6,631 nt of DNA, from contig CAKQZO010000088.1 of the NCBI GenBank assembly GCA_934293835.1, positions 1 to 6,631 of the forward strand, read 5' to 3'. Position 1 is the first letter of the stretch. Each line of letters starts with the position of its first letter. Under the pieces are notes generated by a model. It had not been told where the DNA came from. It saw only the letters and a program-made list of their open reading frames with translations, and did not search any database. Below, piece by piece: positions 1 to 5,902 of this stretch. This DNA is from an uncultured Lacticaseibacillus sp. (GTDB lineage: Bacteria; Bacillota; Bacilli; Lactobacillales; Lactobacillaceae). The translations under genes and the position numbers were made by a program.

Positions 1-36
1 ATCAACGATCTGGAGGAAGTCGACCGTGAAGCATAA
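1..36 (+). CDS. C-terminal end of an upstream gene (partial)
   Basis: Reading frame 1 is open from the first base and ends at TAA 34-36, giving the peptide INDLEEVDREA. It overlaps the following kinase gene by 11 bp, and the GGAGGAA ribosome binding site of that gene lies inside it. Overlaps of this kind are common in bacterial operons, so the two genes are probably co-transcribed. Eleven codons are too few to identify the product, and a chance open frame cannot be excluded. Confidence 0.4.
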   Translation: MNDLEEVDREA

Positions 37-604
37 GTTGATCGTGATCACCGGGGCAACAGGGACGGGCAAGACAACGGTTAGCCGTTACTTGGAGCAG
101 CAATACCACGTCCAGAAGGTGATGACGCACACGACCCGACCGCGTCGCAATGGAGAAGTCGATGGCATTGATTACGCCTTCGAGACGCCGACCAGTTTTG
201 CGACAAATCACTACATCGAGAGTGTGACCTACGCCGGTTATCAATACGGCAGTTCGTACGAGTCGCTGTTTGCGGCCTGGCAACACGCGGCGTTTGCCAG
301 CATTGTGTTAGACACGGCAGGGGCAATCACCTACGCGCAGACCCTGGGGCCGGCGGTGGCGACCTTGTTCTTGACGATCGAAGATCCGGCCGTGTTGCGC
401 ACACGCCTCTTGGCGCGCGGCGACGCGCCAGAGATGGTCAGCCAGCGCCTGGCCTCGGCGGAATATCAACGCGATCTCGCGCTACCCGCGGTGTTAGCGC
501 CAAGTGCGACCGTGATCGCCAACGACGACTGGGGCCAGGCGCAGGTGGCAATCGACCGCTTCATGAAGTCACTGGCGTTAACGGTGGCTGGTGTTCATCA
601 TTAA
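26..604 (+). CDS. Guanylate-kinase-like P-loop nucleotide kinase
   Basis: The 192-residue product is a cytoplasmic P-loop protein that resembles guanylate kinase, which phosphorylates GMP to GDP with ATP. Visible elements in order are a Walker A loop GATGTGKTT (10-18), a GMP-binding segment THTTRPRRNGEVDGIDY (34-50), an E65 and YGSS (74-77) matching the family LE...YGT region, LDTAGA (95-100) matching the I-D-x-x-G-A strand, a lid-like RLLARG (127-132), and ND (166-167) near the end. It is slightly shorter than typical Gmk (about 200-210 residues). Its P-loop departs from the usual GPSGxGKGT, so it may be a divergent paralogue beside a housekeeping Gmk. The start is GTG 26, seven bases after GGAGGAA (12-18). 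No terminator follows, so transcripts may run into zur. Kinase fold is secure; exact substrate is inferred. Confidence 0.8.
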   Translation: MKHKLIVITGATGTGKTTVSRYLEQQYHVQKVMTHTTRPRRNGEVDGIDYAFETPTSFATNHYIESVTYAGYQYGSSYESLFAAWQHAAFASIVLDTAGAITYAQTLGPAVATLFLTIEDPAVLRTRLLARGDAPEMVSQRLASAEYQRDLALPAVLAPSATVIANDDWGQAQVAIDRFMKSLALTVAGVHH

Positions 605-618
605 ATTGTGTTAAACTG

Positions 619-645
619 ATTTAATCGGAATCATAACGATTAAAT
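619..645 (+). promoter_or_regulatory. Zur box (zinc-repressor operator) upstream of zur
   Basis: A 27-bp near-palindrome has perfect 9-bp arms, ATTTAATCG (619-627) and CGATTAAAT (637-645), around a 9-bp centre GAATCATAA with a C at the axis (632). Only two of the 13 symmetric pairs fail. As I recall it, the Bacillus Zur operator is AATCGTAATNATTACGATT, and this site matches its arms and centre closely. Its TCG/CGA steps separate it from Fur (TGATAAT) and PerR (TTATAAT) boxes. It ends 16 bp before the zur ATG and begins 14 bp after the preceding stop. A bound Zur dimer would block transcription of zur itself. I could not place the -35/-10 pair with confidence. Confidence 0.8.
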
Positions 646-661
646 GTAATGGAGGCAGATT

Positions 662-1099
662 ATGTCGAATGTGACGATCGCAATCGAGCGGATGAAGGCC
701 GATGGGATGCGGGTGACGAAGCAGCGCCGGGATCTCGTGGCGTATCTTGATCAGCACGCAGACAGCTATGTGACAGTGACCAGTATCGATGCCTTCATGC
801 GCGGGCGCTATCCCGGCCTGTCGCATGACACGATCTACCGCAACGTCAAGGCGTTCGAGCGGCTCGGCATCTTGGAGTCCGAGGTGCAAGACGAGCAGGC
901 GATCGTGAAGTTGCAGTGCGATTATCAGCATCCGCATCATCACCATTTTATCTGTCGCAACTGCCATCGGGTGCAGGAGTTGCAGATGTGTCCGCTCGAT
1001 TATTTTGAAAACCAGGTCCCAGGCGCCAAGATCGAAAGCCATAACTTCGAGTTATACGGGTTGTGCGCGGACTGTGCCAAGCGCCAGGCAACTAACTAA
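662..1099 (+). CDS. zur: Zinc uptake regulator Zur (Fur family)
   Basis: The 145-residue product is a cytoplasmic dimeric metalloregulator that binds DNA when loaded with zinc and represses zinc-acquisition genes. The N-terminal winged helix (about 1-85) contains RVTKQRRDLVAYL and the recognition region YPGLSHDTIYRNVKAFERLGI (50-70). The C-terminal domain has the His cluster at 92-95 followed by FIC, and two Cys pairs, C98-x2-C101 and C135-x2-C138, which are the structural zinc site of the family. C86, the His cluster, C110 and H127 are candidate sensory ligands. The segments KLQC, HHHHFIC, CP(L/M)D and HxFE(L/I)YGxCxDC resemble B. subtilis Zur as I remember it rather than Fur or PerR. ATG 662 follows GGAGG (651-655). 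The Zur box just upstream supports both the identity and autoregulation. No zinc transporter gene lies in the window, so its main targets are elsewhere. Confidence 0.88.
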   Translation: MSNVTIAIERMKADGMRVTKQRRDLVAYLDQHADSYVTVTSIDAFMRGRYPGLSHDTIYRNVKAFERLGILESEVQDEQAIVKLQCDYQHPHHHHFICRNCHRVQELQMCPLDYFENQVPGAKIESHNFELYGLCADCAKRQATN

Positions 1100-1147
1100 A
1101 CCAGCCAAAGCAAACGCCTGCATCGGCGTGGCCGCGGTTGGTTTTTT
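1098..1147 (+). terminator. Rho-independent terminator of zur
   Basis: An outer stem pairs 1098-1106 (AAACCAGCC) with 1136-1144 (GGTTGGTTT, one G-U pair). An inner stem pairs 1114-1118 (ACGCC) with 1125-1129 (GGCGT) around a six-base loop. An internal loop separates the two. Six T residues follow at 1142-1147. The hairpin starts within the zur stop codon, so it most likely ends the zur transcript. Confidence 0.72.
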
Positions 1148-1194
1148 AGTCACTTCTTTGTATTTCCTTAAGGGCCTGTCGCCGGCGGTTGCGT

Positions 1195-1200
1195 TACAAT
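1195..1200 (+). promoter_or_regulatory. Possible -10 element for the Ser/Ala-rich gene
   Basis: TACAAT (1195-1200) matches the -10 consensus at five of six bases and lies 34 bp before the ATG at 1235, after the zur terminator, where a promoter is expected. No good -35 hexamer is present 16-18 bp upstream; that stretch is GC-rich. The call rests on position and the -10 alone. Confidence 0.35.
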
Positions 1201-1234
1201 CAACTTATGACATTTCTTGAAAGGGGTCCAATCC

Positions 1235-1747
1235 ATGGCATACCGGACAGCACCGTTACTTTCACCGGCAGCAATCGTCTCAATCATTATTCTCGTTAGT
1301 GGTTTCAACGTCATCAACACGACAGTCAACCCGAGTGCAAAACCCAAGTCTGAGTCTGCGCAAAGCGCGCTGATCTCTAGTCAAAAAGCGGCACAGGCCA
1401 GCTCGGCGGTTTCTTCAACCACCAGCGGTAGCAAGAAGGCCGCCCCGGCACATTCAAGCAGTTCGGATAGTGCCGCTACCACGCCTTCTGGTGATCAAGC
1501 ATCTGAAACCAGCAGTCAGACGCAGACCGACGAGCAATCAGCGACCAAGCAGACCCCGGCAACGACCGACCAACAGGCGAATAGTTCGGCTAAGCAGGCG
1601 TCCGGTGCGTCTTCTGCACAGGATAGCTCGGCGGCCCAATCTAGCGGGGCTTCGTCGGAGGCGACCAATGCCAGCTCGGCCAGTGATGACGCCAACAGTG
1701 CCACGTCTTCTTCGCAGGACACCGGCGCGACTGACGCCAGTAACTAA
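1235..1747 (+). CDS. Membrane-anchored Ser/Ala/Thr-rich low-complexity protein
   Basis: I do not recognise a named family. The 170-residue product begins with a short N-terminus and one hydrophobic segment (about 11-28, AAIVSIIILVSGFNVINT), which could be an uncleaved signal anchor or signal peptide. The remaining 140 or so residues are almost only Ser, Ala, Thr, Gln, Asp, Gly, Lys and Asn. The only aromatic residues are Y3 and F24, both before the tail. The tail becomes acidic toward the end, and no LPxTG or lipobox is present. It resembles an extended, disordered, possibly glycosylated stalk outside the membrane. ATG 1235 is chosen because GAAAGGGG (1219-1226) is eight bases upstream; the TTG at 1217 lies too early for that site. 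The next gene starts 11 bp after the stop, so they form one operon. The coding call is solid; function is unknown. Confidence 0.78.
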   Translation: MAYRTAPLLSPAAIVSIIILVSGFNVINTTVNPSAKPKSESAQSALISSQKAAQASSAVSSTTSGSKKAAPAHSSSSDSAATTPSGDQASETSSQTQTDEQSATKQTPATTDQQANSSAKQASGASSAQDSSAAQSSGASSEATNASSASDDANSATSSSQDTGATDASN

Positions 1748-1758
1748 GGAGGGGTGAC

Positions 1759-2586
1759 ATGTTAACTGCATTAGATATCTTGAATCGACTGTTGAGCTAT
1801 TTCAACATCCAGGATAAAGCTAAAGGCAAGGCATTCACCGTGGTGGCTTTCGTGGCCAACTTCTATTTGTTATATACGGCGATTCAAGGGTTGCGTTACT
1901 CCGGCTACCGTCTGCAAGGGCTGCTGTTTTTGCTCGGCTTCTTACTGCTGGAATACTTCATTGTGTTGAACGCAGTGTATTACTATACGGACAAACAGCT
2001 GAAGTTCGATATTTCGCCGAAGGTTGAGAAAATGCTCGGTGGCAATCAGGCGCAGATGAAGGCGGCGGAAAACAGCCTGACTAAAGCCCAGCTTTCCGGC
2101 CCGGCCAGTGGGTTGTTCCAAGATGATAAGCTGTTGCCGACGGCCATCAGCATTTCGCCGACCCAACAGGAAAATCTCGACGCGCTTGTGGAACGGTTGC
2201 TCACACAAGGCAACCTGAGCACCAACTATTCTGGCCTAGACGACCATGCGATCGCTAGGGTCGCTCGACACTCGCAGCAGCCGGTGGCGGCGATCGGCAA
2301 CTTGGTCGAGTTACCGTTCTTCAAGGTCGTGGCCCAAGGGGATGCCTTGATCGTGTATGGTGGGGTCAACGCCTTGGCCAGTAGCGAAGTCGCCACTGTT
2401 TTGCGGGTCGGTTTGTTGCCGGTGCGCGAAGCGATGGCCGAATACGCCCTCGCGGCCGCGCATGTTTACCTGACCGGTGGTGAAAGTAAGCAGATGGGGC
2501 GCAAGAGTCTGATGACGAGAACCGAGCCTTATGGGCTGACGGTCCAACTCGCGTATAAGCCGCGGCAGGCACCTGCGTCTGAATAA
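1759..2586 (+). CDS. Two-membrane-segment protein, DUF6681-like, function unknown
   Basis: The 275-residue product has two predicted membrane segments near the N-terminus, about 25-43 and 54-75, the second rich in Leu, Phe and Tyr. A soluble domain of roughly 200 residues follows (about 80-275), with LSPxASGLFQDD-like and FFKVVAQGDALIVYGGVNAL stretches. There is no cleavable signal peptide and no catalytic motif that I recognise. The arrangement resembles the family I know as DUF6681 in lactobacilli; that assignment is from memory and should be treated as tentative. ATG 1759 has a strong AAGGAGGGG (1746-1754) that overlaps the stop codon of the Ser/Ala-rich gene, so the two are almost certainly co-expressed and may work together at the cell envelope. 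A terminator follows at 2703. Coding status is firm; role is unknown. Confidence 0.8.
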   Translation: MLTALDILNRLLSYFNIQDKAKGKAFTVVAFVANFYLLYTAIQGLRYSGYRLQGLLFLLGFLLLEYFIVLNAVYYYTDKQLKFDISPKVEKMLGGNQAQMKAAENSLTKAQLSGPASGLFQDDKLLPTAISISPTQQENLDALVERLLTQGNLSTNYSGLDDHAIARVARHSQQPVAAIGNLVELPFFKVVAQGDALIVYGGVNALASSEVATVLRVGLLPVREAMAEYALAAAHVYLTGGESKQMGRKSLMTRTEPYGLTVQLAYKPRQAPASE

Positions 2587-2672
2587 TCATAATTTTTTTA
2601 ATGATAAATTGGCGAGATAATGATGGCTTGATAAGCTCTTTAAATCATGGCCTCATTTTAACGCGACGCGGT

Positions 2673-2688
2673 GTGCGCGCCTGCGCAT
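2673..2688 (+). other. GC-rich short hairpin in the intergenic region
   Basis: TGCGC (2674-2678) pairs with GCGCA (2683-2687) around a four-base loop, with a G-U pair outside. It sits in a GC-rich island (2661-2693) inside an otherwise AT-rich gap. It lacks a T-run, so it is not a convincing terminator. It may stabilise the 3' end of the upstream transcript ahead of the real terminator, or mean nothing. Confidence 0.25.
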
Positions 2689-2702
2689 TTCGCCTTTCTG
2701 CT

Positions 2703-2737
2703 AAGCCCTTGTTGTCGTGATGATGACAAGGGTTTTT
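2703..2737 (+). terminator. Rho-independent terminator of the 1235-2586 operon
   Basis: A 14-bp stem pairs 2703-2716 with 2722-2735 around the loop GTGAT, with three G-U wobbles and the core CCCTTGT/ACAAGGG. A T-run starts at 2733, is interrupted by one C, and continues. The hairpin lies 117 bp after the stop of the DUF6681-like gene and before the gln promoter region, so it insulates the two operons. Confidence 0.8.
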
Positions 2738-2743
2738 CTTTGA

Positions 2744-2782
2744 TTGGACAAGATGGTTAAAAAATGATAAATTATTCATAAT
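2744..2782 (+). promoter_or_regulatory. Probable promoter region of the gln operon
   Basis: This AT-rich stretch lies between the terminator and glnQ. Two pairings are possible: TTGGAC (2744-2749) with GATAAA (2766-2771) at 16-bp spacing, or TGGTTA (2754-2759) with CATAAT (2777-2782) at 17-bp spacing. The second -10 lies in a small inverted repeat ATTAT-TC-ATAAT (2771-2782). The leader to the glnQ ATG would be about 55-70 bases. I see no GlnR box (TGTTA-type arms) and no T-box. Confidence 0.4.
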
Positions 2783-2843
2783 CACTCATAAGGCTCCGGA
2801 CACAAATGGGCTAGAGTAGATGCCTAAAAAAGGAGGGATCACG

Positions 2844-3581
2844 ATGTCGATGATCGAATTCCACGATGTCGAGAAGTATTATGGCAAGTTTCACGCGCTG
2901 AAAGATATTAACCTGACCATCGATCGCGGGGAGGTCGTGACGATTATTGGCCCTTCCGGTTCGGGGAAGAGTACGCTTTTGCGGACGATCAACGGGCTGG
3001 AACGCGTGCAGTCAGGCCAACTCATCGTCAATGACTTTGACTTAGCCGATAAGAACACAGACATGAACAAGATTCGCAAGAACGTGGGAATGGTTTTCCA
3101 GCATTTTAATCTCTATGCGAACAAGACGGTGATGCAAAACATCACCCTCGGCCCGACGCTGGTGTTGCGCCGCAATAAAGAAGAAGTCCATGAAGAAGCC
3201 TTGAAGCTACTCGATCAGGTTGGGCTGCGCGACAAGGCGGACTCATACCCTTCCGCGCTATCAGGCGGTCAGAAACAGCGGATCGCTATCGCGCGTAGCC
3301 TCGCGATGAAGCCCAAGGCACTACTCTTTGACGAGCCGACATCGGCCCTGGATCCCGAAACCATCGGTGATGTGCTGGATGTCATGCAAGACATTGCTCA
3401 GCAAGGGATGACGATGGCCGTGGTGACCCATGAAATGGGCTTCGCCCGCCATGTCGGCAACCGGATCGTCTTCATGGCCGATGGTCAGATTCTCGAAGAC
3501 TCCGATGATGTCAATGCCTTCTTTGATCAGCCGAAGGAACCACGCGCGCAAGAATTTCTCAGCAAGATCATCAACCATTAA
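2844..3581 (+). CDS. glnQ: Polar amino acid (glutamine-type) ABC transporter ATPase
   Basis: The 245-residue protein is the cytoplasmic ATP-hydrolysing subunit of an amino acid importer. All ABC signatures are intact: Walker A GPSGSGKST (36-44), Q-loop Q86 in MVFQHFNL, signature LSGGQKQR (139-146), Walker B LLFDEP (160-165) with catalytic E164, D-loop SALD (167-170) and switch H196. The FQHFNLY and THEMGFAR stretches are typical of the polar amino acid subfamily (GlnQ/GltL). Length is normal. ATG 2844 is chosen because AAGGAGG (2830-2836) is seven bases upstream; the in-frame ATG at 2820 has no ribosome binding site and would place that site inside the gene. First gene of the operon; glnH starts 11 bp after its stop. 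Exact amino acid substrate is inferred from the family. Confidence 0.92.
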   Translation: MSMIEFHDVEKYYGKFHALKDINLTIDRGEVVTIIGPSGSGKSTLLRTINGLERVQSGQLIVNDFDLADKNTDMNKIRKNVGMVFQHFNLYANKTVMQNITLGPTLVLRRNKEEVHEEALKLLDQVGLRDKADSYPSALSGGQKQRIAIARSLAMKPKALLFDEPTSALDPETIGDVLDVMQDIAQQGMTMAVVTHEMGFARHVGNRIVFMADGQILEDSDDVNAFFDQPKEPRAQEFLSKIINH

Positions 3582-3592
3582 GGAGGGGCGAG

Positions 3593-4417
3593 ATGAAAAA
3601 ATCACGCAACTTAATGGCGGTGCTCGCCTTGTGCTTCGGCTTAGTGCTGGCATTGGCTGGCTGTGGCAAGTCGTTGGCAGACCAAGACGTCTTGCAACAT
3701 GCCAAGCAGACGAACACGATCGTCTGGGGCGTTAAGGCCGACACGCGCTTATTCGGCTTGATGAACACCAAGTCTGGTAAAATCGAAGGCTTTGACATCG
3801 ACATGGCCAAGGCCTTAACCAAGGAGATCTTGGGCCCCAAAGGAAAGGCACAGTTGGTGCAAGTCACCTCGGACACGCGGGTGCCAATGCTCAAAGGCGG
3901 GAACATCGACGCGATCATCGCGACGATGACGATCACGCCTGACCGCGAGAAAGTTTTGAACTTCACGCAGCCGTATTTTAACGCTGGCCAGTCACTGCTG
4001 GTTAAAAAAGGTAGCCGCATCCACTCAGTTAAAGATCTGAAAAAAGGGGATAAGGTGATCGGGGTACAAGGCTCGACGTCTGTGGATAACATCCAAAAGG
4101 CTGCGCCGCAAGCGACGGTTTTGCAGCTGTCCGATTATGCCCAGGCCTTCACGGCGCTCAAATCTGGCCAAGGCTTGGCTGTGACGACGGATAACGGGAT
4201 CTTGTACGGGATGTCTGAACAGGATCACAACTACATCGTGACCGGTGGGACGTTCACGAAGGAACCATACGGTATTGCGATCAATAAAGGCCAAGACGCG
4301 ATGACCAAGCGCATGGATCAAGCCATCGAGGCGCTGCGTCAGAATGGTACTTATGAGAAGCTGATCAACAAGTGGTTCGGCAATGTTCCAGGCTTTGATA
4401 TCAAGGAGGTGGAGTAA
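3593..4417 (+). CDS. glnH: Amino acid-binding lipoprotein of the ABC importer
   Basis: The 274-residue product is an extracellular solute-binding lipoprotein of the SBP_bac_3 type. The signal peptide has a KKSR n-region, a hydrophobic core and a lipobox L-A-G-C at 21-24, so C24 would be lipidated after cleavage. The mature domain begins near 43 with IVWGVKADTRLFG, then KIEGFDIDMAKAL (63-75), TSDTRVPMLKGGNIDAIIATMTIT (92-115) whose R96 is the expected ligand-carboxylate contact, VTTDN (198-201) whose D200 should contact the ligand amine, and a C-terminal YEKLINKWFG (254-263). These features fit the GlnH/PEB1 branch that binds Gln, Glu or Asp. The ribosome binding site AAGGAGGGG (3580-3588) overlaps the end of glnQ. 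The permease gene begins at the base after its TAA. Confidence 0.9.
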   Translation: MKKSRNLMAVLALCFGLVLALAGCGKSLADQDVLQHAKQTNTIVWGVKADTRLFGLMNTKSGKIEGFDIDMAKALTKEILGPKGKAQLVQVTSDTRVPMLKGGNIDAIIATMTITPDREKVLNFTQPYFNAGQSLLVKKGSRIHSVKDLKKGDKVIGVQGSTSVDNIQKAAPQATVLQLSDYAQAFTALKSGQGLAVTTDNGILYGMSEQDHNYIVTGGTFTKEPYGIAINKGQDAMTKRMDQAIEALRQNGTYEKLINKWFGNVPGFDIKEVE

Positions 4418-5062
4418 ATGTTTACGATCCTCTTCCAGAATTTTCCAACATTATTGTCAGGGTTAGGGTTCACCCTGGCCAGTTCGCTCATCGCCTTGGT
4501 GGGGAGCTTGGTGATCGGGACGGCGTTTGCGCTGATGGAACTGTCGACGCATCGGGTGGTCGCGGTGATCGGCCGCGTTTACGTAGAAGTCGTGCGCAAC
4601 ATTCCTTTGCTGGTCATCACGATGGCATTTTATGTGATCGTGCCGGCTTATATCGCCAAGATCGACGGCTTCACGGCCGGGACGATCGGGTTGACGATCT
4701 ACACCAGCGCGTTTATCGCCGAAACCGTGCGGGCCGGGATTCAGTCGGTGGCCGTGGGGCAGATGGAAGGCGCGCGCTCGGTGGGGATGACCTACACGCA
4801 AGCGATGGTCCAGATCATTTTCCCTCAAGCGATCAAGATCGTGATCCCGCCGTTGGGCAATCAGTTCATCAACTTGGTGAAGAACTCATCGATTCTGGCG
4901 TTCGTTGCCGGCTTTGACTTGATGTACCAAGGGAAGATCATTGCGAATGCGACCTTCAACACCTTCGATACTTATCTGGCAGTCGGTTTGTTGTATCTGA
5001 TCTTGACGATGCCGCTGTCGTATTTCATGCGCTATCTCGAAAAGAAATGGAACGTCGACTAG
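4418..5062 (+). CDS. glnM: Polar amino acid ABC transporter permease (GlnM-like)
   Basis: The 214-residue integral membrane protein is one of two permeases forming the channel. Hydrophobic segments lie near 14-40, 56-80, 86-105, 140-165 and 184-204. The ATPase-contacting EAA loop is clear: EGARSVGMTYTQAMVQIIFP (117-136). VVRNIPLLV (58-66) is the usual HisM/GlnP family motif. The start ATG directly abuts the glnH stop TAA, and its AAGGAGG (4403-4409) lies inside glnH eight bases upstream, which favours translational coupling. The next permease starts 15 bp after the stop. Assignment of M rather than P is by gene order in lactobacilli; the two are homologues. Confidence 0.87.
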   Translation: MFTILFQNFPTLLSGLGFTLASSLIALVGSLVIGTAFALMELSTHRVVAVIGRVYVEVVRNIPLLVITMAFYVIVPAYIAKIDGFTAGTIGLTIYTSAFIAETVRAGIQSVAVGQMEGARSVGMTYTQAMVQIIFPQAIKIVIPPLGNQFINLVKNSSILAFVAGFDLMYQGKIIANATFNTFDTYLAVGLLYLILTMPLSYFMRYLEKKWNVD

Positions 5063-5077
5063 AAAGGAGGTCCCATC

Positions 5078-5743
5078 ATGCAGAACTTTATTGATGCTTA
5101 TTCACAAGTTAATCTCGCTTACCTGCTACAGGGCCTCTGGGTGACGGTGGAGGTCAGTGTGATCTCGATTTTCTTCAGCTTCATCATCGGGACGTTGCTG
5201 GGGGTCGCGCGGTACGTCAACATCAAGATTTTCTCGCCGCTCGTCGGGTTTGTCATCGACTTGATTCGGAATTTGCCGTTGCTGTTGATCTTGTTTTTCA
5301 CCTACTTCGCGCTTCCGAACATCGGGGTGCGGCTGAACGTTGTGCCGGCGTCGATCGTGGCCATGACGGTGTTCGAATCAGCGATGCTGGCTGAGATCGT
5401 GCGCTCTGGGATCAACGCGGTGCCGACGGGACAGATGGAAGCAGCACGGAGCAACGGCCTGACATACACCCAGGCGATGTTGCGGATCATCTTACCTCAG
5501 GCGTTCAAGGCGATGATTCCACCGATCGTCAGTCAGTTCATCTCATTGGTCAAGGATACGAGTTTGGCGACGATCATCCTTCTGCCAGAGTTGACCTATC
5601 ACGCCCAGATCATTTACGGGCAAAACATCAACTACATGATTCCGATGTTCGTCGCATTGGCGGTGTTGTACTTCATCGTCAACTATGCGTTGTCACTGGT
5701 GTCACGGGTGATCAACAAGCGGATGTCATCAGGCGTGCGCTAG
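5078..5743 (+). CDS. glnP: Polar amino acid ABC transporter permease (GlnP-like)
   Basis: The 221-residue integral membrane protein is the second permease of the importer. Hydrophobic segments lie near 18-46, 53-80, 88-108, 143-170 and 186-208. The EAA loop is EAARSNGLTYTQAMLRIILP (121-140), which should dock on GlnQ. DLIRNLPLLLILFFTYF (61-77) is the family motif. It is paralogous to the upstream permease, so a heterodimeric channel is expected. ATG 5078 follows a very strong GAAAGGAGGT (5062-5071) that starts at the last base of the upstream stop. It is the last gene of the operon; a terminator begins 13 bp after its TAG. Confidence 0.87.
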   Translation: MQNFIDAYSQVNLAYLLQGLWVTVEVSVISIFFSFIIGTLLGVARYVNIKIFSPLVGFVIDLIRNLPLLLILFFTYFALPNIGVRLNVVPASIVAMTVFESAMLAEIVRSGINAVPTGQMEAARSNGLTYTQAMLRIILPQAFKAMIPPIVSQFISLVKDTSLATIILLPELTYHAQIIYGQNINYMIPMFVALAVLYFIVNYALSLVSRVINKRMSSGVR

Positions 5744-5755
5744 TGCATACTGAGC

Positions 5756-5801
5756 AAGTCGTTTGGTGGGAAGCTGAAGCTTCCTGCCAAACGGCTTTTT
5801 T
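5756..5801 (+). terminator. Rho-independent terminator of the gln operon
   Basis: A 19-bp stem pairs 5756-5774 with 5779-5797 around the loop TGAA, with no mismatches and three G-U wobbles. Its core is CGTTTGG/CCAAACG. Six T residues follow at 5796-5801. This is the strongest terminator in the window and separates the importer operon from the MFS gene. Confidence 0.9.
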
Positions 5802-5853
5802 GTTAGGAATGGTCACGGTAAGTGCTGGCTTTTTCCGGCGCGGGACTTGGGAT

Positions 5854-5859
5854 TATAAT
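5854..5859 (+). promoter_or_regulatory. -10 box of the MFS transporter gene
   Basis: TATAAT (5854-5859) is a perfect -10 consensus after the gln terminator and 40 bp before the expected MFS start. The matching -35 is weak: TTTTCC (5831-5836) at 17-bp spacing is the best I see. Transcription would begin near 5866 and give a leader of about 34 bases. Confidence 0.6.
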
Positions 5860-5885
5860 GGGATAAGTAATGTTAGTCAACGGAT

Positions 5886-5902
5886 AGGAGTGAAGGGTTA
5901 CG
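5886..5902 (+). promoter_or_regulatory. Ribosome binding site with ACG in the start position
   Basis: AGGAG (5886-5890) is followed by nine bases and then ACG AGT ACG GAG CAA. In the MFS frame the first stop upstream is TGA 5891-5893, leaving only AGG GTT before the ACG. No ATG, GTG or TTG exists in frame between that stop and 6056. ACG differs by one base from ATG, so this is where translation should start. Confidence 0.6.

Noticed and set aside
611..1042. Long antisense ORF opposite zur
   Set aside because: It mirrors the zur coding frame, which has clear Zur motifs, a ribosome binding site and an operator. The antisense frame has no ribosome binding site or recognisable domain.
1235..1747. 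LPxTG-anchored adhesin
   Set aside because: The Ser-rich composition suggests one, but the C-terminus ends in TGATDASN with no LPxTG, hydrophobic segment or positive tail.
1470..1757. Arg/Pro-rich ORF in the second + frame
   Set aside because: It is a shadow of the Ser/Ala-rich gene: GC-rich codons of the tail read one base off give Arg and Pro. No start signal supports it.
2591..2610. CodY-like inverted repeat AATTT...AAATT after the DUF6681-like gene
   Set aside because: The arms are only five bases, the spacing is longer than in the AATTTTCWGAAAATT consensus, and the site lies before a terminator rather than at a promoter.
2601..2720. A 39-codon ORF starting ATG 2601 in the gap before glnQ
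   Set aside because: The upstream sequence is an A/T run with no ribosome binding site, and the frame ends inside the terminator hairpin. Composition is not protein-like, so it is most likely chance.
2820..2843. Earlier ATG for glnQ adding eight residues (MPKKGGIT)
   Set aside because: The added residues are simply the translated ribosome binding site AAGGAGGG; the ATG at 2844 has proper spacing and gives the usual GlnQ N-terminus.
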